Assembly (NCBI RefSeq): GCF_900109115.1
Contig: NZ_FNYV01000004.1
Location: 496,001-560,000 of the forward strand
DNA from: Micromonospora phaseoli
Lineage (GTDB): Bacteria; Actinomycetota; Actinomycetes; Mycobacteriales; Micromonosporaceae
Direction of reading: 5' to 3'
DNA length: 64,000 nt
In this document: positions 44,176 through 53,003 of the stretch, piece after piece
How positions within the stretch are numbered: position 1 is the first letter of the stretch
How the letters are laid out: each line of letters begins with the position of its first letter
Translations under genes and position numbers: made by a program
The notes under the pieces: model-generated
The model's input: the letters and a program-made list of their open reading frames with translations, nothing else
What the model was told of the DNA's origin: nothing
Databases searched by the model: none

Positions 44176-45007
44176 GCTCCCCGCGCGGGCAAAGGTCGCG
44201 CTGTACGGCGCGCTCTGCCTGCTGGCCGTCCCGTTCGTCTTCCCCACCTGGTGGATGGTCACCTCGTCGGTGAAGCCGATCAACGAGATCTTCGCCTTTC
44301 CGCCGTCGCTGATCCCGACCGACGCCAGCCTCTCCGCGTACCGGCGGGTCTTCGAGCTGCAGCCGTTCGCGCAGCAGTACTTCAACAGCGGGTACATCGC
44401 GGCCGTGGTCACCGTCGGCACCCTGGCGGTCTCCTCGCTCGCCGGGTACGCCTTCGCCCGGATCCGTTTCCGGGGACAGCAGGTGCTGTTCGTGGTGGTG
44501 CTGGTCGGGCTGCTCATCCCGAGCGAGGTGACCATCGTGCCGCTGTTCCGGATGTTCAACTCGTGGGGCATGGTGGACACCCACTGGCCGCTGATCCTGG
44601 TGCCGATCCTCGGCGCACCGAGCGTGCTGGCCACCTTCATCATGCGACAGTTCTTCATCACCCTCCCCGGCGAGTTGGAGGAGGCGGCCCGGGTCGACGG
44701 GCTGGGTCGCTTCGCCACCTTCTGGCGGATCGCGTTACCCCTGGCCCGGCCGGCGCTCGGCGCGGTGGCGATCTTCACCTTCCTGCACAGTTGGAACCTG
44801 TACCTGGAGCCGATCGTCTTCCTCTCCTCACCGGAGAAGTTCACCCTGCCGCAGGCGCTGACCCAGTTCGTCGACGCGTACGGCGGGCCGATGTGGGACG
44901 TTCAGCTCTCGGCGGCGTCGATGACCGCCATCCCGATCCTGGTGATCTTCGTGATCGCGCAGCGGCAGTTCATCGAGGGGCTGGCCCACACCGGCCTGAA
45001 GGGCTGA
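44165..45007 (+). CDS. Sugar ABC transporter permease (CUT1, MalG type)
   Basis: 280 residues. The ATG at 44165 has a strong AGGAGG inside the end of the upstream gene. Six helices, EAA loop EAARVDGLGRFATFWRIALP near residue 175, and the closing EGLAHTGLKG typical of MalG-type permeases. It is the last gene of the LacI/FAD-oxidoreductase/importer operon, and it converges on the methyltransferase gene 10 bp away. Confidence 0.95.
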   Translation: MNSRLPARAKVALYGALCLLAVPFVFPTWWMVTSSVKPINEIFAFPPSLIPTDASLSAYRRVFELQPFAQQYFNSGYIAAVVTVGTLAVSSLAGYAFARIRFRGQQVLFVVVLVGLLIPSEVTIVPLFRMFNSWGMVDTHWPLILVPILGAPSVLATFIMRQFFITLPGELEEAARVDGLGRFATFWRIALPLARPALGAVAIFTFLHSWNLYLEPIVFLSSPEKFTLPQALTQFVDAYGGPMWDVQLSAASMTAIPILVIFVIAQRQFIEGLAHTGLKG

Positions 45008-45017
45008 GCGTCGGTGG

Positions 45018-45668
45018 TCAGCCGGGCTGTCCCGGCTCGCTGCGGTGGGCCCGGACCACCACGTCGTGGAAGCTCGTCCGGCTGGCACCGGGCGCGAGAA
45101 GACGGGTTCGGGATTCCGCCACGCGCACCTCCCACATCGCGTCGGTCAGGGCGGCGGTGACGGTGTCGAGGTCGATCGAGGCCCGCTGGGGAGCGTGGGC
45201 CGCCGAGTGGTGGTCAGCATGATCGTGGCCGACCACCAGGAGTGCTCCGCCGGGGGCGACGGCCCGGGCCAGCCGGGCAACGAACTGACCGAAGGGCATG
45301 TCGGGGTGGACGTACTGGCTGACCACCAGGTCGTACTGCTGCGCGGGCTCCCAGACCGTCAGGTCCGCCACCGTCCAGGAGATGCGCGGCGCGACCTCGG
45401 GCGCCTGGCGCGCCGCGAACTCCTCGGCGGCGCGCACGGCCGTCGGCGAGACGTCGATCGCCGTTACCTGCCACCCCCTCCGGGCGAGCCAGACCGCGTC
45501 CGTCCCGCGTCCGCAGCCCGCGTCGAGCGCCGTCCCGGCGGCAAGATCCGTCACCTCGGCGACCAGTTGAGGACTTGGCGCATCGTGTGCCGCCGGGTGG
45601 CCCTGGTAATGGTGATCCCACCATTGCGGGCTGAACGCGGGATGGTCCGCGTGCGACTTGTTGCTCAT
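45018..45668 (-). CDS. SAM-dependent methyltransferase (class I)
   Basis: 216 residues from the ATG at 45668, preceded by GAGG. The open frame continues upstream into the divergent promoter, but that part looks non-coding. Class I fold: motif I ALDAGCGRGTDAVWLARRG at about 43-61, acidic ribose-binding loop VTAIDVSP, motif post-I WTVADLTV, then LARAVAPGGALLVVGHDH. The overall pattern resembles small-molecule or tellurite-type methyltransferases. It diverges from an XRE-cupin regulator with a palindrome in between, suggesting a two-gene stress or detoxification unit. The substrate is unknown. Confidence 0.88.
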   Translation of the reverse strand: MSNKSHADHPAFSPQWWDHHYQGHPAAHDAPSPQLVAEVTDLAAGTALDAGCGRGTDAVWLARRGWQVTAIDVSPTAVRAAEEFAARQAPEVAPRISWTVADLTVWEPAQQYDLVVSQYVHPDMPFGQFVARLARAVAPGGALLVVGHDHADHHSAAHAPQRASIDLDTVTAALTDAMWEVRVAESRTRLLAPGASRTSFHDVVVRAHRSEPGQPG

Positions 45669-45685
45669 GCCTCGACGGTACGGAG

Positions 45686-45721
45686 CCTTTCGCGGATCGA
45701 AAGGTGCCATGCGGTTTCCGC
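45686..45721. promoter_or_regulatory. Divergent promoter palindromes between methyltransferase and XRE-cupin genes
   Basis: CCTTTCG-CGGAT-CGAAAGG (45686-45704) has perfect 7-bp arms and lies 18 bp upstream of the methyltransferase start. A smaller palindrome GCGG-TTT-CCGC follows at 45711-45721. These are likely binding sites for the neighbouring XRE regulator (inference). Confidence 0.5.
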
Positions 45722-45810
45722 AAGATCTGGCCGTTCCGCCCATCAAACCGCGCGTCGGGTCCCGGCCCCGACCGCCACCGGTCAGGCAGCGCGCCACATA
45801 GCATGAGGAC

Positions 45811-46401
45811 GTGTCGGAGGTTGATCTTTCTGAGGTGGTCCGGCAACGGATCCGCGGACTACGGCAGGCGCGCGGGTGGAGCCTCGACTCGCTTGCCGCT
45901 CGATGCCACCTCAGCCCCTCCACGCTGAGCCGGATCGAGACCGGCCACCGCCGCATCGACCTCGATCAGCTGGTCGTCCTCGCCCGGGCGCTGGACACCA
46001 CGATCGATCAGCTCGTCGAGCCCGTCGACGACGCCGACGTGATCATCCGACCGATGCGACACCAGGAACCCGGCCTGGCCACCTGGGTGCTCTCGCGCGA
46101 GCCGGCGCAGCGTGGGGGCAACCTGGTGGCCAAGATGCGCATCACCCCCGAACGACGCACCGGCCCTGGCCACCTGAGCGTGCACCCCGGGCGGGAATGG
46201 TTCTTCGTGCTCAGCGGCAGCGCGTTGCTGCACCTCGGTGCGCGGCAGATACCGGTCGGCGCGGGAAACGCGGCCGAGTTCTCCACCATGATCCCGCATT
46301 CCATCGGCGCACTGAACGGGCCGGTCGAGATCCTCACCATCTTCGACCAGGACGGCGAGCGGGCGCACGCGCAGTCCAGCGACCCTTCGGCCGGAGTGTG
46401 A
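45811..46401 (+). CDS. XRE-family transcriptional regulator with C-terminal cupin
   Basis: 196 residues, GTG start. Helix-turn-helix at about 8-65 (VVRQRIRGLRQARGWSLDSL, then CHLSPSTLSRIETGHRRIDL), then a cupin barrel at about 95-185 with HPGREWFFVLSGSALLHLG and AAEFSTMIPHSIGAL. The cupin presumably senses a small ligand. It is divergent from the methyltransferase gene, which it likely controls, and converges on the beta-helix gene across a shared terminator. Confidence 0.92.
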   Translation: MSEVDLSEVVRQRIRGLRQARGWSLDSLAARCHLSPSTLSRIETGHRRIDLDQLVVLARALDTTIDQLVEPVDDADVIIRPMRHQEPGLATWVLSREPAQRGGNLVAKMRITPERRTGPGHLSVHPGREWFFVLSGSALLHLGARQIPVGAGNAAEFSTMIPHSIGALNGPVEILTIFDQDGERAHAQSSDPSAGV

Positions 46402-46470
46402 CCGGCAGAATCCGGCGACAGCCGTGCGGACACCCCGACGCCCCCGCGCGGGGATGGATATCTTCCCGAC

Positions 46471-46506
46471 GGGTGGGGCCGTGCCCGGCTCGGCACGGCC
46501 CCACCC
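46471..46506. terminator. Bidirectional hairpin terminator
   Basis: Perfect 15-bp arms (46471-46485, GGGTGGGGCCGTGCC; 46492-46506 its complement) with a 6-base loop, between the convergent XRE-cupin and beta-helix genes. Confidence 0.78.
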
Positions 46507-46518
46507 ACCCGTGGTGTG

Positions 46519-48912
46519 TCAGCTACGCGGGTTCCACTGCTGGTTGGTGCCGCCGTGGCAGGCCCAGAGGTGCACCTTCGAACCGTTGGCGGTGCCGTAG
46601 CCGCTGACGTCGAGGCACAGCCCGGACTGCGCGCCGGTGATGGTGCCGTTGGCGTTGACGTTCCACTGCTGGTTGGCCTGGCCGTTACAGTCCCAGATGA
46701 TCGCCAGGGTGCCGTTGGCGGTGCCCTGCCCGGAGGCGTCCAGGCACTTGTTGCCGTACACCATCAGTTGTCTGCTCGCGGTGTACGTCCACCGTTGGTT
46801 CGTCCCGCCGTGGCAGTCCCAGATCTGGGCCTGAGTGCCGTTGGTTGTGCTGGATCCGCCGATCTCCAGGCAACGCCCGGACTGGGCACCGACCAACTGC
46901 ACGTTCTGCTGACCATTGCCGCTCTGCGGCCCGGCCGCCGCCATCACGGCCTGGGCGCCCGAGGGCCAGTTGCCGTTGGTCACCGTGACGTTGCCGGAGA
47001 CGACGTTGCCCCGGTCGCCGTTGGTGACGTTGGTGCTGCCGTTGGTCGACCAGTTGTTGGTGACGGTGAAGTTGCCCATGTTCTCGGCGTACCAGTAGTT
47101 GGCGGTGGCCCAGGTGCCGGTCGAGGAGAAGACGTTGTTGCGGGCGGTGAAGTAGCGGGAGCCCTCGTCGAAGTAGACCCCGAAGTAGCCGTTGGTCCGC
47201 AGGCAGTAGTTGTCGCTGATCAACCCGCCCGGGTTCGCCGACAGGGTGTAGATGCAGCCGCCGTCGTTCATCTGCTGCATGACGTCGTGCACGTAGTTGC
47301 CGATCAGCCGGTTGTTCGACGCGGTGGTCGCGGTCGTGTACCGCGGCTGGTAGTTGTACAGACCACGGCCGGCGTAGTGCTCGCTGCCGCCGGCGTCGTT
47401 GGCGCCCCAGCCGTACCCGATCGACATGCCGGTGTACGGCATGTTGTAGACCTCGTTGTACGAGATGGTGGCGTTGGTGACGTAGGTGGTCAGGACCGAG
47501 ACGATGCCCCGGTACTCCACCCCGAGGTCGTGCAGCCGGTTGTTGCTGATGGTGACGTCCCGGTTGACCATACGCTGATCGCTGGGGTGGTGGGCGTCGG
47601 CGCGTACGCCACCGACCAGGATGCCGCCGGCCGAGTTGCGGGCGAACTCCGACCGTTCGACGGTGATGTTGCGGGTGCCGAGACCGACGCCGCTGAGGTG
47701 GGCGTTGGCGTCGTTGCCGATGCCCAGCGCCGTCTGCCCGAGGTTGACGAACGCCGAGCCGCTGAAGGTGATGTCGTTGGCGGCGGAGACCTGCACGGCG
47801 GCGGGCATCTGCAGCCAGTTCGGGCGGGTCGCCTCGAACTGTGGACAGCCGTTGTGGCAGGAGGTGAAGCTCGGCCAGCTCCAGTTGCCGGCGATGTAGG
47901 AACCGGTCTGCTGGTCCACGTAGCCCTGGTTGCTGCTGGCGCCGAGCCAACTCGTGCCGGTGAACGTGACGCCACTGAACGAGATGTGGTGCGCGGGCGC
48001 GTCGTAGCTGCCGCCGACGCTGACCAGGGACTGCAACGTGGGCAACTCCACGCTGACGGAGTTCATGTTCTGCCCGGCCAGCGGGATGTAGGACAGCGCG
48101 CCGCTGGCCGGGTCGAGGTACCACTCGCCCGGCGCGTCCAGGAACTCGTACGCGTTGGTCAGGTAGAGCGGTCCGGCCCGGTGTGGGCTGGTGAAGGTGT
48201 CGTAGCCGAAGTTGTTGTTGCTCCAACCCGGCTGCTGCATGGTGATCAGGTTGCCGCTGATGTTCTGCACCGACACGTACCGGTCGGTGAACGAGTTGAC
48301 GCTCTCCATCTGCACCCGGTTCTTGTTCGCCAGGTTGTTCAGGTAGCTCAACGCGCTGCTGGTGAACCTCATGCCGGTGCTGTCCGCGGTGAAGTCGGCC
48401 CGGTTCACCTGGGTGCGCGCCCGGGTGGCGATGGCGCCGTCGACGTAGAGCTGCCGGCTGTCGAGCCCGGCACCGACGTTGGCCCGCCAGATGTTCCGCC
48501 CGGCGTCGACGAGGGACCAGCCGGTGACCGCTCGGGCGCCGCTGAGCACGGGACGCGCCGACGGGGCCGCCTGCCACACCACGCGGTAGCCGTTGGTGCC
48601 GGAATCGGCGGCGGTCAGCCGCAGCGGTGACGAGAGCCGGTACACCCCGCCAGCCAGCTCGACGACGATGTCGCCGGACATCGAGGCGGTGCGGGAACGC
48701 ACCGCGGCCTGCGCGGCGGTCAGCGAGCACGGCTGGGCGGCGGAGCAGCTGGTTCCGCTGCCCGACGGCGAGGCGTAGAGGGTGGTGGTGGCCGCGAACG
48801 CGGGGGTGGCCGAGGCGGCGACGGCGGTCATGGTGGCCACGGTGGCCACCACCGCCGCCGCGGCTGCGGCCGTCACCCGCTTTCGGGCAGCGGAGGATGA
48901 CGGTACGGACAC
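46519..48912 (-). CDS. Secreted right-handed beta-helix protein with C-terminal ricin-type lectin domain
   Basis: 797 residues from a GTG with AAGGAG eight bases upstream. Signal peptide 1-40 (Ala/Val-rich, ending ATPAFAA). Residues about 45-650 form a parallel beta-helix: early TLYASPSGSGTSCSAAQPCSL and DIVVELAGGVYRL, then stacked NxxI/V turns such as RNITVERSEFARNSAGGI, RDVTISNNRLHDLG, NATISYNEVYNMPYTGMSIGYGW and LISDNYC. The last about 130 residues are a ricin-B trefoil (CBM13) with three repeats ending QRW, QQW, QQW. The plan fits an extracellular polysaccharide lyase or glycosidase; the exact family is not assignable by eye. It is downstream of the CUT2 importer and isomerase genes, 79 bp away on the same strand. 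Confidence 0.86.
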   Translation of the reverse strand: MSVPSSSAARKRVTAAAAAAVVATVATMTAVAASATPAFAATTTLYASPSGSGTSCSAAQPCSLTAAQAAVRSRTASMSGDIVVELAGGVYRLSSPLRLTAADSGTNGYRVVWQAAPSARPVLSGARAVTGWSLVDAGRNIWRANVGAGLDSRQLYVDGAIATRARTQVNRADFTADSTGMRFTSSALSYLNNLANKNRVQMESVNSFTDRYVSVQNISGNLITMQQPGWSNNNFGYDTFTSPHRAGPLYLTNAYEFLDAPGEWYLDPASGALSYIPLAGQNMNSVSVELPTLQSLVSVGGSYDAPAHHISFSGVTFTGTSWLGASSNQGYVDQQTGSYIAGNWSWPSFTSCHNGCPQFEATRPNWLQMPAAVQVSAANDITFSGSAFVNLGQTALGIGNDANAHLSGVGLGTRNITVERSEFARNSAGGILVGGVRADAHHPSDQRMVNRDVTISNNRLHDLGVEYRGIVSVLTTYVTNATISYNEVYNMPYTGMSIGYGWGANDAGGSEHYAGRGLYNYQPRYTTATTASNNRLIGNYVHDVMQQMNDGGCIYTLSANPGGLISDNYCLRTNGYFGVYFDEGSRYFTARNNVFSSTGTWATANYWYAENMGNFTVTNNWSTNGSTNVTNGDRGNVVSGNVTVTNGNWPSGAQAVMAAAGPQSGNGQQNVQLVGAQSGRCLEIGGSSTTNGTQAQIWDCHGGTNQRWTYTASRQLMVYGNKCLDASGQGTANGTLAIIWDCNGQANQQWNVNANGTITGAQSGLCLDVSGYGTANGSKVHLWACHGGTNQQWNPRS

Positions 48913-48991
48913 GGGACGGTCTCCTTACCTGGGTGGGGTGGTAGTGGTGTGCCGGGGTGTGCCTGTGCTGGCCGGGTCTGACGCTCGGCTG

Positions 48992-49843
48992 TCAGCGGAG
49001 GATCCTGCGGAGATAGGTCAGGCCGTCCAGGGCGAGCCGGTCCTGTGACGGGGCGAGCGGACGCCAGATGGAGGCGGCGGTGGCGATGGTCTCGTTCTCG
49101 CCGGTGAACGACTCGATGCAGACCGCGCCCCGGTAGCCGGTCGCGCGAAGTGCCGTGAAGAACCGGGGCCAGTCGAAGTGGTCCGCGCCGGGAGCACCCC
49201 GATCGGTACCGCTGACCTGGACGTGCTTGAGGTACGGGCCGGCGGCGGCGAGCGCCGCGTACGGGTCGGCCTCCTCGATGTTGAGGTGATAGGTGTCGAC
49301 CATGATGCCGACGGTCGACGGCAGGCCGTCGATCAGCTCGATGGTCTGCGCGATGGTGTTGACGACGCTCGTCTCGTACCGGTTGAGCGCCTCCACGCCG
49401 ATGCTCACCCCCCGTTCGCCGGCGTGGTCGGCGACCGGCGCGAGCGCCCGGCGGAAGTCCGCGTAACAGGCCGCCCGGGCCGGCCCCGACATGCGCCAGG
49501 TCCGGCCCACCGACGCGTAGACGGGGCCGCCGACGCAGGGCGCGCCGACGGTCGCCGCACTGTCCACACAGCCCCTGAGGTACGCCACGGTCGCCTCGAC
49601 GACCGCCGGGGCGGCGGCCACGAGATCACGCCCCGGCGGGGTGACCGCGCAGACGCCGGCCGCGACCAGACCGTGCGCGGCCAGCAGCTCCCGGGTGCGG
49701 ACCGGGTCCCAGTCACCGGGTTGCTCGATCGGCAGCTCGACCGCGTCGAAGCCGAACCGGGCGATCCGCGGGATCAGCTCGGCCAGCGCCTCGTCGTCGA
49801 CCGGCGAGGTCCACACCCAGGGGTTGACGCCGATGGTGTACAC
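48992..49843 (-). CDS. Sugar phosphate isomerase/epimerase family protein (xylose isomerase-like TIM barrel)
   Basis: 283 residues from a GTG preceded by AGGAAG. TIM barrel of the AP-endonuclease-2/xylose isomerase type: start YTIGVNPWVWTSP, metal and substrate positions in IGVEALNRYETS (Glu), GIMVDTYHLNIEE (Asp and His), KHVQVSGTDR (His) and GAVCIESFTGE (Glu). This group includes tagatose/psicose epimerases and the 3-keto-sugar epimerase YcjR of E. coli. It is in the CUT2 importer operon, 8 bp after the binding protein. Together with the secreted ThuA, GSDH and DUF1080 proteins it could epimerise a keto-sugar (inference). Confidence 0.88.
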   Translation of the reverse strand: MYTIGVNPWVWTSPVDDEALAELIPRIARFGFDAVELPIEQPGDWDPVRTRELLAAHGLVAAGVCAVTPPGRDLVAAAPAVVEATVAYLRGCVDSAATVGAPCVGGPVYASVGRTWRMSGPARAACYADFRRALAPVADHAGERGVSIGVEALNRYETSVVNTIAQTIELIDGLPSTVGIMVDTYHLNIEEADPYAALAAAGPYLKHVQVSGTDRGAPGADHFDWPRFFTALRATGYRGAVCIESFTGENETIATAASIWRPLAPSQDRLALDGLTYLRRILR

Positions 49844-49850
49844 GGACTTC

Positions 49851-51032
49851 CTACCTCCAGCGCTGCGGATACCCGGGCAGGTCGGCGCAGCCGCACATCG
49901 CGTAGTGCAGCGGCGGCATGCTCGGGTCGAGGTAGCTGTCCAGGTTCTCCCGGGTGATCGTCGGCTGTGGCAGCTTCCAGGGGTTGGACACCTGCTGACC
50001 GTCGAGGATTCGCAGCGCGGCGATGATCGGCGTACGCCACTGGTAGGTCGGGTAGGTCGGCGCGATCGCGGTGAGGTCGTTGTCCTTCCAGATCTTCAGG
50101 AAGTCGAGCTGGTCCTCGCCGTTCATCGGCGGCACCGGCTTACCCGCGTCCTGGAACGCCTCGACCGCGGCGACGGCGACTGCCCCGGCGTCCATCCAGA
50201 CGCCGTCGATGGTGCCGTGCCGTTGGAGGTAGTCGTCGACGATCTTCTTGGTCTTGGCCGGGTCGCCGTCGGTGAACTCGACCCCGACGACGTCGACCTG
50301 CGCCTTGTCGAAGGCGACCTTCGCCGCGGACCAGCGGGTCTCCAGGACGTCGACACCGGGCAGGATCCGCAGGGCGAGCACCTTGCCGCCGGGCTGCATC
50401 CGCTGGCTGACGAACTCGGCACCGACGTGGCCGAAGCCGTAGCCGCCGATCGGGTTGATGAACGTCACCGGGCACCTGGTGTTCACCCCACGGTCGAAGA
50501 CCACGACCGGTAGACCCGCCTGGCAGGCCGCCTCGACGGCCGGGGTGAGCGTGGCGGTGGTGTTCGGCGAGACGATGAGCGCGTCGCAGTCCTTGCCGAG
50601 CAGGTCGTTGATGTCCGCGATCTGCTTCTGGTCCTTGCCTTCGGCGTCGACGTGCACGAACTCCTTGATCCGACTCAGCTGCGCCTCGACCTCGGCCTGC
50701 ATGGTCTTGAACCCCACCTGCCGCCACGGGTTGTTCAGCGCCGCGTTGGAGAAGCAGATCTTGTACGGTCCGGCCTTCTTGAACTTCGTCGTGTCCACCA
50801 TCGTCGGGTTGAGCACCTGCTCCCACGGCTTGTCGGCCGGCCCGGTGGGGGCGGCGTCGAGCAGTGCGAGTTCGGCGTCGTACTCCGCCTGCACGAAGAA
50901 CTTCGACTGTTCCCCGGTGCCTGATCCGGAGGCGGGAGCACCGCCCGAAGGGTTCGCGGCCGGCTCGTCGGTGGCACAGCCGGCAAGGGAGAGCAGGGTG
51001 ATGGCGGCCAGCGCCGCCAGTGGACGTCGCAC
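49851..51032 (-). CDS. Sugar ABC transporter substrate-binding lipoprotein (CUT2, ribose-type)
   Basis: 393 residues, GTG start with AGGGGA upstream. Lipobox LLSLAGC, Cys at about residue 19. After a variable N-terminal segment (PWEQVLNPTMVDTTKFKKAG), the type-1 periplasmic-binding fold shows YKICFSNAALNNPWRQVGF, DCDALIVSPNTTATLTPAVE, GLPVVVFDRG, INPIGGYGFGHVGAEFV and DGVWMDAGAVAVAAVEAF. It is larger than RbsB (about 290) because of N- and C-terminal extensions with Cys residues near the end. It feeds the two permeases and ATPase encoded upstream. Confidence 0.93.
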   Translation of the reverse strand: MRRPLAALAAITLLSLAGCATDEPAANPSGGAPASGSGTGEQSKFFVQAEYDAELALLDAAPTGPADKPWEQVLNPTMVDTTKFKKAGPYKICFSNAALNNPWRQVGFKTMQAEVEAQLSRIKEFVHVDAEGKDQKQIADINDLLGKDCDALIVSPNTTATLTPAVEAACQAGLPVVVFDRGVNTRCPVTFINPIGGYGFGHVGAEFVSQRMQPGGKVLALRILPGVDVLETRWSAAKVAFDKAQVDVVGVEFTDGDPAKTKKIVDDYLQRHGTIDGVWMDAGAVAVAAVEAFQDAGKPVPPMNGEDQLDFLKIWKDNDLTAIAPTYPTYQWRTPIIAALRILDGQQVSNPWKLPQPTITRENLDSYLDPSMPPLHYAMCGCADLPGYPQRWR

Positions 51033-51042
51033 TATGGTTCCC

Positions 51043-52026
51043 CTATCTCGAAGAAGATCGTGTTGCGGAGACCGCCACGGCGAGCAGGATGATCGCGCCC
51101 TGGACGGTTGACCTGAGGGCGCCGGGGACGCCGTAGAAATTCATGAGGGCGAACAGGAGTTCGAGGGTCAGCGCACCGAGCATCGCGCCGACGACCGAGC
51201 CGCGTCCCCCGCCCAGCGCGACACCGCCGAGCACGACCGCGGTGATCGCCCCGAACTCCAGGCCGGCACCGGCCTGGAACGACACCCCGCTGTAGCCACC
51301 CAGGAGGATCGCCGCCACCGCCGCCGCGACTCCGCTGAGGACGAAGGCGATCGTCCGGACCCGCCAGACCCGTACCCCGCTCAACTCGGCGGTGCGCGGA
51401 TTGTCGCCCGCGGCGACCAGGGTCCGGCCGAAGTCCGATCGCATCAGCAGCACGGCCCCCGCCGCGAGTAGCAACAGCACGACCAGGGCGTACGGGAGTC
51501 GGCCGAGCAACGGCACGTCCTCGAACGCCCGTCGGCCGAACTGACGGAACTGCTCGGGAAGCCCGCCCTTCGGAGCACCGTTGGACCAGAGGTACACCGC
51601 ACCGACGAGGATCAGGTACATGCCGAGGGTGGTGATGAACGACGGCACCCGCAGTCGCGTCGTGATCAGACCGTTGACCAGCCCGACGAGTGCGCCGCCG
51701 ACGAGCAGCACCAGCACTACCGGCCAGGTCCGGGACGGATCGTTGTCGATCAGCCGGGCGGCGACGACGACCTGGGCGGTGACCAGTGAACCGACGGACA
51801 GGTCGAACTCGCCGGAGACGATCACGAAGTACTGGCCGGCGGCGAGCAGGATGATCGGCGCCGAGCGGCCGAGGAACGACATCAGCGACGGCGGGGCCAG
51901 GAAGCTGGGCTGCCGGACCGCCACGAGGACCAGCAGCACCGCGAGAATCGCGAGAATCGGCAGGACACCCCCGGGGCGTACCCGCCACAGCCGTGGTGAC
52001 AGCGGACGACGCTGGACGGTCTGCAT
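51043..52026 (-). CDS. Sugar ABC transporter permease (CUT2, RbsC type)
   Basis: 327 residues from the ATG at 52026, which lies just downstream of the preceding permease stop. About nine hydrophobic helices. Family segments: VSGEFDLSVGSLVTAQVV, VPSFITTLGMYLILVGA, FGRTLVAAGDNPRTAELSGV, FGAITAVVLGGVALGGGRGSV. It pairs with the permease at 52029. Confidence 0.94.
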   Translation of the reverse strand: MQTVQRRPLSPRLWRVRPGGVLPILAILAVLLVLVAVRQPSFLAPPSLMSFLGRSAPIILLAAGQYFVIVSGEFDLSVGSLVTAQVVVAARLIDNDPSRTWPVVLVLLVGGALVGLVNGLITTRLRVPSFITTLGMYLILVGAVYLWSNGAPKGGLPEQFRQFGRRAFEDVPLLGRLPYALVVLLLLAAGAVLLMRSDFGRTLVAAGDNPRTAELSGVRVWRVRTIAFVLSGVAAAVAAILLGGYSGVSFQAGAGLEFGAITAVVLGGVALGGGRGSVVGAMLGALTLELLFALMNFYGVPGALRSTVQGAIILLAVAVSATRSSSR

Positions 52027-52028
52027 GG

Positions 52029-53003
52029 TCAGGACGCCGCCTTTCGCATCGCCCGGCGTGCGTAGATGGCGACCGCGGCGATGATGATGGCGCCCCTGAT
52101 CACCTGTTTGAAGAAGGCGTCCACTTCGAGCTGGTTGAAGATGGCGTCGATGCTGGCCAGCAGCAGCACGCCGCCGACCGTGCCGATGACGCCGCCGCGC
52201 CCGCCGGCCAGGGCGGTCCCACCGATCACCACCGCGGCGATCGACTCCAGGTCGTAGAGGCCCTCGGTGCCCACCCGGGGCGCGCCGGAGCCGAGCCTGC
52301 TGGCGAGGTAGATGCCGGCGAGCCCGGCGCAGAGCGCGCACAGCACGTGCGCGGTGACAAGCACCCGGTCGTTTCGGACACCGGAGAGTCGGGCGACCTC
52401 CGGGTCGCCGCCGACGGCCACCAGGTGGTGGCCGAAGCGGGTCCGCGAGAGCGCGAACCAGGCCGCTCCGGTGACGGCGACCAGCAACAGGAAGGACAGC
52501 GGTATCGGACCGACGCGCTGGTACCCGAGGCTCTGCACCAGCGCGGGTGCGGTGGTGCCGGAGGGACCGTCGTAGCCGCTGTCGAGGTACCCCTTGAGCA
52601 GCAGCCCGACGCCGAGGGTCGCGATGAAGGCGTTGATTCGCAGCTTGGTGACGAGCAGCCCGTTGAGCAGCCCCACGCCGGCGCTGACGGTGAGCGCCAG
52701 GCCGATCGCCGGCAGCAGCGCGCCGTCGCTGCCGTTCATCGTCTCGGCCGCCACGAGCGTGCTCAAGCTGATCACGTACGCCACGGAGAGGTCGAGCGAG
52801 CCACCGAGGATGACCAGGGTCTGGCCGACGGCGACGAGCCCCAGTCCGGCGGCGACGTGCAGCAGGCTCACGGTCGTCGGCTGGTTGAACAGCTGACCGC
52901 CGTCGATCATGACGACCGTGCCGCCGATCGCGAGGGTGAGGGCCAGGGCCACGAACACGCCCGGTACGGGCCGCCGGGCCGGCAGCAGCGACCGGGCGTT
53001 CAC
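52029..53003 (-). CDS. Sugar ABC transporter permease (CUT2, RbsC type)
   Basis: 324 residues. The GTG start overlaps the ATPase stop (GTGA). The segments VILGGSLDLSVAYVISLS, INAFIATLGVGLLLKG, FGHHLVAVGGDPEVARLSGV and LESIAAVVIGGTALAGGRGGV match the RbsC/XylH family. The two permeases are clearly different sequences and form a heterodimer. Confidence 0.94.
   Translation of the reverse strand: MNARSLLPARRPVPGVFVALALTLAIGGTVVMIDGGQLFNQPTTVSLLHVAAGLGLVAVGQTLVILGGSLDLSVAYVISLSTLVAAETMNGSDGALLPAIGLALTVSAGVGLLNGLLVTKLRINAFIATLGVGLLLKGYLDSGYDGPSGTTAPALVQSLGYQRVGPIPLSFLLLVAVTGAAWFALSRTRFGHHLVAVGGDPEVARLSGVRNDRVLVTAHVLCALCAGLAGIYLASRLGSGAPRVGTEGLYDLESIAAVVIGGTALAGGRGGVIGTVGGVLLLASIDAIFNQLEVDAFFKQVIRGAIIIAAVAIYARRAMRKAAS

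Noticed and set aside
46516..48630. A 704-codon plus-strand frame opposite the beta-helix gene
   Set aside because: Val/Gly/Asp-rich shadow of the beta-helix repeats; the minus strand has signal peptide, ribosome site and lectin repeats.
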